Source: Nitrospirota bacterium
GTDB taxonomy: Bacteria; Nitrospirota; Thermodesulfovibrionia; UBA6902
DNA length: 64,000 bases
NCBI GenBank assembly: GCA_016215115.1
Contig: JACRLN010000006.1
Coordinates: 1-64,000 of the forward strand
Direction: 5' to 3'
The notes under the pieces were generated by a model. That model made no database searches. It saw only the letters and a list, made by a program, of their open reading frames with translations, and had not been told where the DNA came from. Of the stretch, positions 17,334 through 24,961 are shown piece by piece; position 1 is the stretch's first letter; each line of letters begins with the position of its first letter. A program made the position numbers and the translations under genes.

Positions 17334-18173
17334 CTACTTAATAAGCTTCTTATTCTGCGGAAGCCTCAGATAGTTTGTCCGTGTTGAGACTTTCTTCCCG
17401 CTTTTCCGCTCGAGTTCTTTACGCGCATTGCCGGCAATCGTTCCGCCTTCCTGTGCTGCCTGTTTATTTTCAGTGAATCCCTGCGCATCTTTATTTACAG
17501 CGATTTCTTTAGTAGACGCCTCGCCAAGCATTGAAAAGATCAGCTCCAGATCATTCATATGATCGCGCAGGTTTTCCCGTTTTAAGCCTTTAAGTTTTTT
17601 ATATGTGGATGGAGTCATTCCGAAAGTTGCCTTTGATATTTCAGCGGTTAGTATTTCGTATTCTTTTGGCATTCTTACGTCTCTCTTCCGCCATTCATCA
17701 GTTAATTCTTCACGAATAGCAATTCCACGTATTCTTTTCTCTATCCAGTCCTTGCTGTATCCCTTCGCTTTATATAAAGCGCGCGTTCTCTTTGTTGCTA
17801 ATTCCGGGTCTTCTATCTCCTGCACTCGCTCATAGCCAACCTTTGCCAGCCAGCGTTTAAAGGGCTCTGCTTTAGGAGATGAAATAGACTGGATGATGCG
17901 GAACATCGTTTCAGTATTAGCACAGTCAGTTTCATAATACTTGCCGTCCGTTGACTGTAATTTCAGTTGTCCGATTTTTTCGGACAACTCGGAATAACCT
18001 TCTTCAAGGAGCTTGGTTTTTAAATCATTCCAATATTTCCGTGGACGTTCGGTCCCGGTTAATACTTCGATGACATCAACAATTGAAAACCACCACTCAT
18101 TATTATGAATGGTCTTTCTAATCTCTTTTTTTCTGAAAATAGCTATTCTGGTTGTAGATATTTCTTTGCCCAT
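17334..18173 (-). CDS. Bro-N domain protein between mod and res
   Basis: A 279-residue protein with an N-terminal Bro-N (phage antirepressor-like) domain: IAIFRKKEIRKTIHNNEWWFSIVDVIEVLTGT, then YWNDLKTKLLEEG. After it comes a DinD-like helical region (FKRWLAKVGYERVQEIEDPE, KGYSKDWIEKRIRGIAIREELTDEWRKR) and a basic tail. The ATG touches the mod stop codon, so it is translated right after Mod. Bro-N proteins bind DNA and often act in prophage or stress switches. A role in controlling or assisting this restriction system is inference from the zero-gap position. Confidence 0.8.
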   Translation of the reverse strand: MGKEISTTRIAIFRKKEIRKTIHNNEWWFSIVDVIEVLTGTERPRKYWNDLKTKLLEEGYSELSEKIGQLKLQSTDGKYYETDCANTETMFRIIQSISSPKAEPFKRWLAKVGYERVQEIEDPELATKRTRALYKAKGYSKDWIEKRIRGIAIREELTDEWRKRDVRMPKEYEILTAEISKATFGMTPSTYKKLKGLKRENLRDHMNDLELIFSMLGEASTKEIAVNKDAQGFTENKQAAQEGGTIAGNARKELERKSGKKVSTRTNYLRLPQNKKLIK

Positions 18174-20690
18174 TTAGTCCCCCAATTTCTTAATCACAAA
18201 CGACTCTATCCCTCGATTATCAATTATCTTCACCGCTATCTTCTTTTCTTCTCCTGCTGAAAACGGCAAAGACTCCGTGCCGCGAAATGCCTCCATCAAC
18301 TCCTCGTTCACTTCGCCGTTTAATGCCTTTGCCAATTTTGTCCAGTCGCGTTTCGGGTCTGACTCAGGGAAGAAAATCTGATCAGGATACAGACTCCTCT
18401 CGTCATAATCAGTATCCAGAAACCACATCGCAATGTGCTTTGTGCCTTTTGATTCAATCTCACCGGTGACGGGGTTGTAATAATCAAAGCCATTTAATTT
18501 AACCTTGAACTTGCCGTCTTTCTGTCTAATCACTTCCACATCCGGCTGTCCGATGAGCCAGTAACTTTGGCTTGACGAACGTTTCTTGCGTAAATCTTTT
18601 GTGAGCAGGTCTACGCTCATCTGCGCCTTGAGAAGCTTCACTCCCTGCCAGTTTATCTGGTCAATATCTTTTGCCGCCTCGGGGTCAAAGTGAAATGCCG
18701 CAAAGATCACAAAGTCCGGTTTGTTCTTGAGGCTTCTTGCCTCTTTGACCGCTTCTTCAACCTGCCTCTGCTCAAGCGGTCCGTAATTCGGGCCAAAGCT
18801 GATGTAGGAGCGTTTGTTCACTCCTGCGTCGTCAAGGATTTCCCCTTCAGCATGGAGAAAACGGGTGGCGATCATCGGCTCAATGCGGGAGAATGAAATG
18901 ACCTTTCCGCCTGTTGCGCGGATGCCGGTGGCTTTTAATTCATCACGCCATTCAGCCTGCCTGCCGGTCTCGCCTGTGCGCGCAAGCTGCTCATTCGTCA
19001 CTTCGATCTTCGGCTCGCTGCCGTCAAACGGCTTTACCCGCAGACTCGGCACTGCCTCAACTGTGAAAGGTCCGGTTACACGCACCTTGCTTCTTTCAAC
19101 AAACGGCTGATCGTATAATGTCTCCTCCTTTGCAAGTTCATTATTGGCAATTGATTTAAGCGTAATATGAGGAACAGTCTTGTATTTGAATCCGCTCCTG
19201 ATCCCTTCAAGCGGATGGGCCAGCTCATAATAATCAAACTTCGCCGTCATCAATCTCTGCTTTGCCAGAGTAATCGCAACCCGCGAAGTGTCACAGGTAA
19301 TCCAGCGTCTTCCCCATTGTTCAGCAACATATGCAGTTGTGCCGCTTCCGCAGGTAGGGTCAAGCACAAGATCACCGGGATCGGTGGTCATTAGAAGACA
19401 ACGAGCGATGACCTTTTCTGATGTCTGAACTACGTAAGCCTTATTCTGTTCAGACATTTGTTCTGACCATAAATTGTTTACTGGATATAAAGAAAAATCA
19501 TCAAAATATCGCTTGTAACGAAGTGTGTTTCCAACCACTACGAGACGGTTTGCATCAGCAAGCCGTTGCATCCCTTCGGGATAATTAGCTTTCCAGTGAG
19601 AATTTATACTTGGCTTATATATTTTTCCTTGAAATTCGAAAGGTTGCTCAACTCCAGCCTTACCGGAGCTTGTAAGATCAGCTTTTGCAAATAATCGAGC
19701 ACCATCAGGCACTATGTGCGGGTTATTTGACTCTTCCTTACTTAGCGACCGTACTGCTCCATCAATCAAGTCAATAGAGTCGTAACCAGTTGCACCTTCT
19801 TCTCCCAAAACCTTTGTTTTATAGAGTTGACGATATCTAACTTTGCTTTTATTTTTCGCATACCAACAAATATAGTCTCCTGCTCTTGAAAGAGTGCTGG
19901 ACTGAAATCCGCTTGTTGTAGCAAAAGAGATTAGACTTACAAAGTTATCCTTCCCAAATATCTCATCCATTATTTCCCGCACATGATGCACATTCTCATC
20001 GCTTATCTGCACAAAGCAACTACCGCTTTCGTGGAGGAGTTCTTTTGCAAGAAGGAGGCGTTCTTTGAGGTAGGTTAAATAGCTGTGTATGCCGAGTTCC
20101 CATGTATCACGAAATGCCTGTATCATCTCCGGCTCTGCTGGGATATCGGCGTCGTTGCCGTCTTTGACATCGCGTTTGTTCACAAACGGCTGAAAGTTTG
20201 AGTTGTACTTGATCCCATACGGCGGGTCGAAGTAGAACATCTGCACCTTGCCTGCCATTCCTTCTTTCTTTAACAGGCTGTTCATTACAAGGAGAGAATC
20301 GCCTGCGATAAGGCGGTTTGTCCAATCCTGATCATGACGGTAGAAGTCTATTGCTTTGTTCAAAGGCGGATCATTGTCCGGGTCTTCAAACAGAGACGGC
20401 TGTCTCGGCTTGCCTTCGTCTTTAAGGAAAGACTTGATAATACGCTTCGGGTCAATCCGCTCATGAATATGCAGGCTCACATTCTGGACTTCAAACTCCG
20501 TCCCTTCCTTCTTCCCTGCCCAACTTAAAAACGGATCGATATGAGGATCGTGCTGATATTTTGTCCTGCCGTTCAACTTGTCAGTTGCAGTCGAAACCAG
20601 CCCCACCGGCGGATTATTCTTCCGCTTCTTCCCCTTGTGAGAATAGGATTCAACAGAGATGTCTTTAGTTTTTCGCTTCCCTTTTGTCAT
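18174..20690 (-). CDS. Type III DNA methyltransferase, Mod subunit
   Basis: An 838-residue adenine-N6 methyltransferase of the beta class. The catalytic motif DPPY (FYFDPPYGIKYNS) lies near residue 155, well before the AdoMet motif DPTCGSGTTAYVAEQWGRRW near residue 425. The region between and after these is the variable target-recognition part. Mod reads the asymmetric site and methylates one strand, and also directs Res. The N-terminus is basic (MTKGKRKTKD). It is the first gene of the three-gene set. No SSR tract typical of phase-variable mod genes was seen. Confidence 0.92.
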   Translation of the reverse strand: MTKGKRKTKDISVESYSHKGKKRKNNPPVGLVSTATDKLNGRTKYQHDPHIDPFLSWAGKKEGTEFEVQNVSLHIHERIDPKRIIKSFLKDEGKPRQPSLFEDPDNDPPLNKAIDFYRHDQDWTNRLIAGDSLLVMNSLLKKEGMAGKVQMFYFDPPYGIKYNSNFQPFVNKRDVKDGNDADIPAEPEMIQAFRDTWELGIHSYLTYLKERLLLAKELLHESGSCFVQISDENVHHVREIMDEIFGKDNFVSLISFATTSGFQSSTLSRAGDYICWYAKNKSKVRYRQLYKTKVLGEEGATGYDSIDLIDGAVRSLSKEESNNPHIVPDGARLFAKADLTSSGKAGVEQPFEFQGKIYKPSINSHWKANYPEGMQRLADANRLVVVGNTLRYKRYFDDFSLYPVNNLWSEQMSEQNKAYVVQTSEKVIARCLLMTTDPGDLVLDPTCGSGTTAYVAEQWGRRWITCDTSRVAITLAKQRLMTAKFDYYELAHPLEGIRSGFKYKTVPHITLKSIANNELAKEETLYDQPFVERSKVRVTGPFTVEAVPSLRVKPFDGSEPKIEVTNEQLARTGETGRQAEWRDELKATGIRATGGKVISFSRIEPMIATRFLHAEGEILDDAGVNKRSYISFGPNYGPLEQRQVEEAVKEARSLKNKPDFVIFAAFHFDPEAAKDIDQINWQGVKLLKAQMSVDLLTKDLRKKRSSSQSYWLIGQPDVEVIRQKDGKFKVKLNGFDYYNPVTGEIESKGTKHIAMWFLDTDYDERSLYPDQIFFPESDPKRDWTKLAKALNGEVNEELMEAFRGTESLPFSAGEEKKIAVKIIDNRGIESFVIKKLGD

Positions 20691-20795
20691 AGTTTAAATG
20701 TCCCCTCTCCAAAATAAAAGAAATTATATCCAAAAGAGATTGGTATTGTCCAAGAAATTTAAAATATGGTGTATTGCAAGCACTGTTCGGCTGGA

Positions 20796-21767
20796 CTAAA
20801 AATACTGATAAATATATTTGACAGCCAAAAACAGGATCACCAGCCCGAGCATCATCTTTATAAATTTCTGAGGAACGAATTTCTGGAATCTTGCGCCTAA
20901 ATACATGCCGACAAAACCGCCTGCACCGAAAAGAACTCCCAGCAAGCAGTCAGGCGATGTGGCAAGCCCTTCCCTTGCGGGCATTATACTGTAAAAAGTT
21001 ACTCCGGCAATAGATGTTAAAAACGTCCCCATGAGTGCGGCTCCGGCAACCGTATAAACAGGGAGATGAAAAACTGCAACGCAGAACGGGGCGATGATAG
21101 CCCCGCCGCCTATGCCATACGTGCCTCCGATAATACCTACGATGAATGCAAGAATAAACATTGCCACGGTACTGAATGAAAATTTCTCGCCCCAAAATTC
21201 ATATTCAACTTTTGAAAAGCTGAATGAAATAGTCTTAACAACTGCCTCTCTTGGAAGCCCTGATGCAATGCGTGTAAGCTGCTTTTTTTTTAGTTCTTCT
21301 GTTCGTTGTTTAAATTTATCTTCCAATACTTTCATCTTGTTTTTCTCTGTCGCGGCTTTGCCGGTCATTTCATACAGGAGGCGTATTCCGATATAAAGCA
21401 GGACGCAGCCGACAAAAAGTTTAAATGCCCGCGGATCAGGCAGATAAATAATTCTGAGATAGTAACCGATAAAAACACCGGGCAATGTTCCGACGATGAC
21501 AACCCACGTCAAGGGCCATGCCATGCGACCTTCCTTTATATACCGGTATACACCGCTTGGGATAGCGACTATATTAAATACAAAATTGGTTGCGCTCACT
21601 GAGGGGCTTGTATATTTGAGTACACTCATCTGAAAAGGCAGAAGCAGAAACGCACCTGAAACGCCGCCCATTGAAGTAAAAAATGAAATAACAAGCGCAA
21701 CAAGAGGAGGAAGCAATATTGAAGTTTTAACGCCTGACACCGGGAAAAAGATCTCAAGGAAATTCAA
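20796..21767 (-). CDS. TauE/SafE-family membrane exporter
   Basis: A 323-residue integral membrane protein with eight or so TM helices in two repeated halves: LVALVISFFTSMGGVSGAFLLLP in the first and FIVGIIGGTYGIGGGAIIAPFCV in the second. These are the paired G-rich re-entrant motifs of the TauE/SafE (DUF81) family. A hydrophilic loop (about residues 135-175) joins the halves. The family exports sulfonates, sulfite or small organic anions. The substrate here is unknown and the gene stands alone. Confidence 0.88.
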   Translation of the reverse strand: MNFLEIFFPVSGVKTSILLPPLVALVISFFTSMGGVSGAFLLLPFQMSVLKYTSPSVSATNFVFNIVAIPSGVYRYIKEGRMAWPLTWVVIVGTLPGVFIGYYLRIIYLPDPRAFKLFVGCVLLYIGIRLLYEMTGKAATEKNKMKVLEDKFKQRTEELKKKQLTRIASGLPREAVVKTISFSFSKVEYEFWGEKFSFSTVAMFILAFIVGIIGGTYGIGGGAIIAPFCVAVFHLPVYTVAGAALMGTFLTSIAGVTFYSIMPAREGLATSPDCLLGVLFGAGGFVGMYLGARFQKFVPQKFIKMMLGLVILFLAVKYIYQYF

Positions 21768-21807
21768 TGATTACTCCTGAATAGTGAAATAAAGCCACAT
21801 TAGTTGT

Positions 21808-21905
21808 CATTCCCGCAGTCAGTAAGCGGGAATCCATCTAAAGAACTGGATTCCCGTTTTCACGGGAAACCCTGGATGCCCGATTAAAAAACTTCGGGCA
21901 TGACA
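21808..21905. repeat. ATTCCCG/CGGGAAT hairpin-pair repeat
   Basis: GTCATTCCCGCAG...GCGGGAATCC on the left, GGATTCCCG...CACGGGAAA in the middle, and a variant GGATGCCCG...CGGGCATGAC on the right. Fills the gap between the TauE-like gene and the HAD gene. Confidence 0.8.
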
Positions 21906-21951
21906 GCTAAATTATGTGTCTTAACCCATGACTGCATTAATTATTTCGGTC

Positions 21952-22422
21952 TCAGTATCTGAGCGTTGCTTTTAACCGTTTAGGGTTGATAATAAGATCA
22001 AGTCCGGCATTTATACTTGTAACGTGTACCTCACCAGCCATGAGAATATCTACTGCACAGCCTTCGCCTTCTGTTACCGCTATTCCGATCCGTGCGGTTC
22101 TCAGCATCTTCCGGTCATTATTGCCGTTTCCAAATGCAACTACGGAACCGGCGCCGAGTTTTTCAACATATTCTTCTTTCTGCAGATCATGATACTCTCC
22201 TTCCAGGACATGCGTTTTACACGGGATGCCTTCTGTTTCTGTCAGAGCTGTTCCAAAAGTATCTGAAGTGAGGACATGAATTCCGAGAAATTCAGATATC
22301 TTGATCAACCGTTCCTTAACTCCGGGAATAAGTTTCCCGTTGAATGATAATGTACCTGTGAAATCAGTGACAAGATGCAGCAGTTTAACAGCGCCAAAAC
22401 CTGGTATGTCTATTTCAAGCAT
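21952..22422 (-). CDS. HAD-superfamily soluble phosphatase, P-type-ATPase-like
   Basis: A 156-residue protein resembling the stand-alone phosphorylation domain of P-type ATPases. Motif I is DFTGTL (P-type ATPases have DKTGT), and motif III/IV is VVAFGNGNNDRKMLRTARIGIAVTEGEG. There are no TM segments. Such small HAD proteins, common in anaerobes, have no firm role; phosphatase activity is expected from the conserved aspartates. It starts with ATG at 22422 and ends at 21952. Confidence 0.75.
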   Translation of the reverse strand: MLEIDIPGFGAVKLLHLVTDFTGTLSFNGKLIPGVKERLIKISEFLGIHVLTSDTFGTALTETEGIPCKTHVLEGEYHDLQKEEYVEKLGAGSVVAFGNGNNDRKMLRTARIGIAVTEGEGCAVDILMAGEVHVTSINAGLDLIINPKRLKATLRY

Positions 22423-22510
22423 AACCCCTCTCGTTTAGAAGTATTGATTTCTTGAATATTATGCAGAAAATACATCAGATATGCAAAAGATATTTATTAA
22501 AAAAATTGTG

Positions 22511-22930
22511 TTACATATCCCCTTCGTGTATATGCATAATAGAACGCCCCGCTTTTTTTATTGAGTGCAGGCGCTTCTCTGCAAGGATCTTTTCTTTTGC
22601 ACGTTTGGAGCGCTTGCGTTTCTGCCGCCTGATCTTCTCAATCCGCTGCTTTTCCTCGCTTTCCCGGCCTTTTATTAAACGTTCTATTTTTTCAAAGAGG
22701 AGCACCCTGGCATAATATCGGTTCAATCCCTGAGAACGGGATTTTTGACATTTAACCTCTTCACCTGTTGGTATGTGTTTCAGATAAACACAGGTAGAGA
22801 CCTTGTTCACATTTTGTCCGCCTTTGCCCTGGGAACGAACAAATGCTTCCTGAAGGTCTCTTTCATGGATGCCAAGGCTATCGAGTTTTGCCATTAACAG
22901 CTTTTCTTTTTCAGGACTTACCGGGAACAT
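22511..22930 (-). CDS. RF-1 domain (GGQ) protein, ArfB/YaeJ-like
   Basis: A 139-residue protein carrying only the catalytic release-factor domain. The GGQ motif is in RSQGKGGQNVNKVSTCVYLKH (near residue 36), followed by EVKCQKSRSQGLNRYYARVLL and a very basic helical tail (KIRRQKRKRSKRAKEKILAEKR). The missing codon-recognition domain and basic tail fit codon-independent peptidyl-tRNA hydrolases that rescue stalled ribosomes (ArfB type). A PrfH-like or uncharacterised RF subfamily is the alternative. Confidence 0.82.
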   Translation of the reverse strand: MFPVSPEKEKLLMAKLDSLGIHERDLQEAFVRSQGKGGQNVNKVSTCVYLKHIPTGEEVKCQKSRSQGLNRYYARVLLFEKIERLIKGRESEEKQRIEKIRRQKRKRSKRAKEKILAEKRLHSIKKAGRSIMHIHEGDM

Positions 22931-22944
22931 GTTTAATTATAAAC

Positions 22945-23165
22945 ATATAAACGGCAATTAACCACAGAGTACACCGAGACAGAAATATTTTTATATTTTA
23001 AAAGACCTATATTATCAAACAATTCTCTGTGTCCTCTCTTTAATAATGATAAATATAATCAAACAAAACCTTGCATAAAAGAGTGCACAGAGAGAATCAG
23101 TAAAAACTATTTTCTTCTTTTCATAACAATATATTACTCTGAGTTCTCTGTGGTTGTTTGCATTA
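22945..23165. repeat. MITE-like CACAGAG element, diverged copy
   Basis: It has the conserved outer ends (AAACGGCAATTAACCACAGAG on the left, TTCTCTGTGGTTGT on the right) and an extra inner CACAGAGAG block, but the interior differs from the full copies. It fills most of the 361-base gap before rpsF. Confidence 0.6.
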
Positions 23166-23250
23166 TTTCAGTTTGAAGCATTGAATTTTCCCTCATCAAT
23201 ATGATATAAAAGTAATCTCTTTGCTCTTGCCAGTAGAGGTAAGGGCTAAT

Positions 23251-23268
23251 CTTTTCGCTTGCGAAAAG
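23251..23268 (+). promoter_or_regulatory. CUUG-tetraloop hairpin in the rpsF leader
   Basis: CTTTTCG-CTTG-CGAAAAG: a perfect seven-pair stem with a G-C-closed CUUG tetraloop, ending 23 bases before the rpsF start. Its place suggests an RNA control element for the S6/S18 operon. I could not match it to the known S6:S18 leader motif. Confidence 0.45.
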
Positions 23269-23291
23269 AGTCAATTCAAAAGGAGGAAACT

Positions 23292-23711
23292 ATGAATTAT
23301 TACGAAAAGGTCATAATATTTGACCCGAACCTTGACGACAGCGCTGTTGAAGAAACTGTTGGAAAAGTAAAAGACGTCATCGTCAGGCAGGGCGGTGAAA
23401 TCTTGAAAACGGAAAACTGGGGCCGCCGCAAATTAGCTTACATACTTAACAAACATCAGAAAGGCAACTACATCTTCCTGCTTTTCAAAGCGCCTTCCGC
23501 TACCATCGCTGAACTTGAAAGATTTTGCAAGGTAGTTGATTTCGTTATAAAGTTTATGGTGGTAAAACTGACGAAAAAGAAACAGATAGAAGCTGTGCTC
23601 TCAGCCCTTACGCAGTCTTCAGCAAAGAGCGAGTCCAGGGATGCAGCAAAACCTGCTCACGCAAAAACATCGGCATCCAGAGAGGGTGAAGCGGCATCGG
23701 AGGGCAAATAA
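23292..23711 (+). CDS. rpsF: 30S ribosomal protein S6
   Basis: A 139-residue protein beginning MNYYEKVIIFDPNLDD. Its core is S6-like (GGEILKTENWGRRKLAYILNKHQKGNYIFLLFKA) and the C-terminal tail (QSSAKSESRDAAKPAHAKT) is longer than in E. coli. The start is set by AAAGGAGG just upstream at 23279-23286. S6 binds S18 and the central domain of 16S rRNA. It is the first gene of rpsF-ssb-rpsR-DUF507-DUF507. Confidence 0.96.
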   Translation: MNYYEKVIIFDPNLDDSAVEETVGKVKDVIVRQGGEILKTENWGRRKLAYILNKHQKGNYIFLLFKAPSATIAELERFCKVVDFVIKFMVVKLTKKKQIEAVLSALTQSSAKSESRDAAKPAHAKTSASREGEAASEGK

Positions 23712-23712
23712 G

Positions 23713-24114
23713 ATGTTTAATAAGGTAATACTTATCGGTAATCTTACAAGAGATCCGGAATTAAGATATACCCCTCAAGGAACTTCGGTATGCAATTTTG
23801 GAATTGCTGTCAACCGCAGATACAAGCAGGGCGATGAAGTAAAAGATGAGGTTACATTCATAAATGTGGTTGTCTTCGGTAAGCAGGCTGATACCTGCGG
23901 GCAATATTTGAATAAAGGCAGCGCCGTGCTTATTGAAGGCAGACTGCAGGAGAGACGCTGGGAGACTGAAGAAGGACAGAAGAGAAGCAGGCATGAGGTT
24001 GTCGCGCAGAATGTGCGTTTCCTATCCAAAAAACAGGGCGCTGCCGATCTTGAGGCAAGCGGCGGGGTGGAAGCCCCTCCTCCTGATGAAACTACGGAAC
24101 TGGAGCCTTTTTAA
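23713..24114 (+). CDS. ssb: Single-stranded DNA-binding protein
   Basis: A 133-residue protein with the SSB OB-fold: MFNKVILIGNLTRDPELRYTPQGTSVCNFGIAVNR, then EVTFINVVVFGKQADTCGQYL and GSAVLIEGRLQERRW. It ends with the acidic tip ETTELEPF, which recruits repair and replication partners (usual form DDDIPF). It starts one base after the rpsF stop codon. The rpsF-ssb-rpsR order is the common bacterial one. Confidence 0.96.
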   Translation: MFNKVILIGNLTRDPELRYTPQGTSVCNFGIAVNRRYKQGDEVKDEVTFINVVVFGKQADTCGQYLNKGSAVLIEGRLQERRWETEEGQKRSRHEVVAQNVRFLSKKQGAADLEASGGVEAPPPDETTELEPF

Positions 24115-24160
24115 ACTTCATTTTGAATTGAAACATTTTTAAAATAAAAGGAGTATAAAA

Positions 24161-24385
24161 TTGCAATACAGAAAATTTCAGAGAAAGAGATATTGTAAAT
24201 TTTGCGCAGACAAAACCTCATTTATCGATTATAAGGATATCAAGGTCCTCAGGAGTTATCTTACCGAGAGGGGCAAGATAGTAGCCGGCAGGATGAACGG
24301 TAACTGCGCAAAACACCAGAGAGAGCTTACACAGGCAATCAAAAGAGCGCGGAACATAGCGCTTATGCCGTATGTCGAAAAATAA
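24161..24385 (+). CDS. rpsR: 30S ribosomal protein S18
   Basis: A 74-residue basic protein: [41 protein letters not shown], then [23 protein letters not shown]. It starts with TTG at 24161 preceded by AAAAGGAG at 24146-24153; no ATG is available in frame before the conserved block. S18 pairs with S6 on the platform of the small subunit. Its stop overlaps the next start (TAATG). Confidence 0.95.
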   Translation: MQYRKFQRKRYCKFCADKTSFIDYKDIKVLRSYLTERGKIVAGRMNGNCAKHQRELTQAIKRARNIALMPYVEK

Positions 24386-24666
24386 TGAGAATTCCAAAAA
24401 CATGGGTGACTGTTATAGTAAAGGAGATCATGGGAGAACTTCTGAAGAAAGACATGATCGAATTGCAGGCGCCAAAAGAGAAGGTTACAGAAATACTGTA
24501 TGAACTCATGCTCGAAGAGCTGATGGTGGAAGACAGGCTCAATGAAGAAGTGCGTGAGATGCTGAAAAGATTCGATTCTGAAATAGCAAGGGGACGGCTT
24601 GATTACCGCAAGCTTTTTGATCTGACAAAACAGAAGCTTGTTAAGGAGCGCAATATCATTTTATGA
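24385..24666 (+). CDS. DUF507 protein, first copy
   Basis: A 93-residue helical protein ([27 protein letters not shown] ... EELMVEDRLNEEVREMLKRFDSEIARGRLDYRKLFDLTKQKLVKERNIIL) of the DUF507 type. It is translationally coupled to rpsR (TAATG) and overlaps the second copy by four bases (ATGA). Function unknown; the position inside a ribosomal operon suggests a translation- or replication-linked role. The gene sits where rplI is often found. Confidence 0.8.
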   Translation: MRIPKTWVTVIVKEIMGELLKKDMIELQAPKEKVTEILYELMLEELMVEDRLNEEVREMLKRFDSEIARGRLDYRKLFDLTKQKLVKERNIIL

Positions 24667-24941
24667 GGCTCTCTGATGACAAGATAAGCCATCTGACACA
24701 CGTTGTTCTGAAGGGGCTCATTGAAAAAAAAGCGCTTACCTTTCTCGCTGAAGACAGCGCAATCAGGCGTGAGATAAAAAGGATACTCGTCAAGGAATTA
24801 AAACTCGCCGAAAGTATCGATGAATCCATCAGAAAGAAACTCCAATCCTACTCAAAGAAAATCCCCGAAGGAACTTCCGAGTGGGAGGTGCTCTATCACA
24901 AATTTTTTCAGGAAGAGTCAGCGAAAAAAGGCAGAGGGTAG
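24663..24941 (+). CDS. DUF507 protein, second copy
   Basis: A 92-residue helical protein (MRLSDDKISHLTHVVLKGLIEKKALTFL ... EIKRILVKELKLAESIDESIRKKLQSYSKKIPEGTSEWEVLYHKFFQEE), also DUF507. It overlaps the first copy by ATGA. The two copies are clearly diverged and would suit a heterodimer. The basic tail AKKGRG closes the operon, which faces lnt tail-to-tail with about 20 bases between them. Confidence 0.8.
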   Translation: MRLSDDKISHLTHVVLKGLIEKKALTFLAEDSAIRREIKRILVKELKLAESIDESIRKKLQSYSKKIPEGTSEWEVLYHKFFQEESAKKGRG

Positions 24942-24961
24942 GGTTATTCGTTATAAAAAAT

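Noticed and set aside
23221-23292. Known S6:S18 ribosomal leader motif
   Set aside because: I could not find the expected CCG-containing bulge; only the simple CUUG hairpin is visible.
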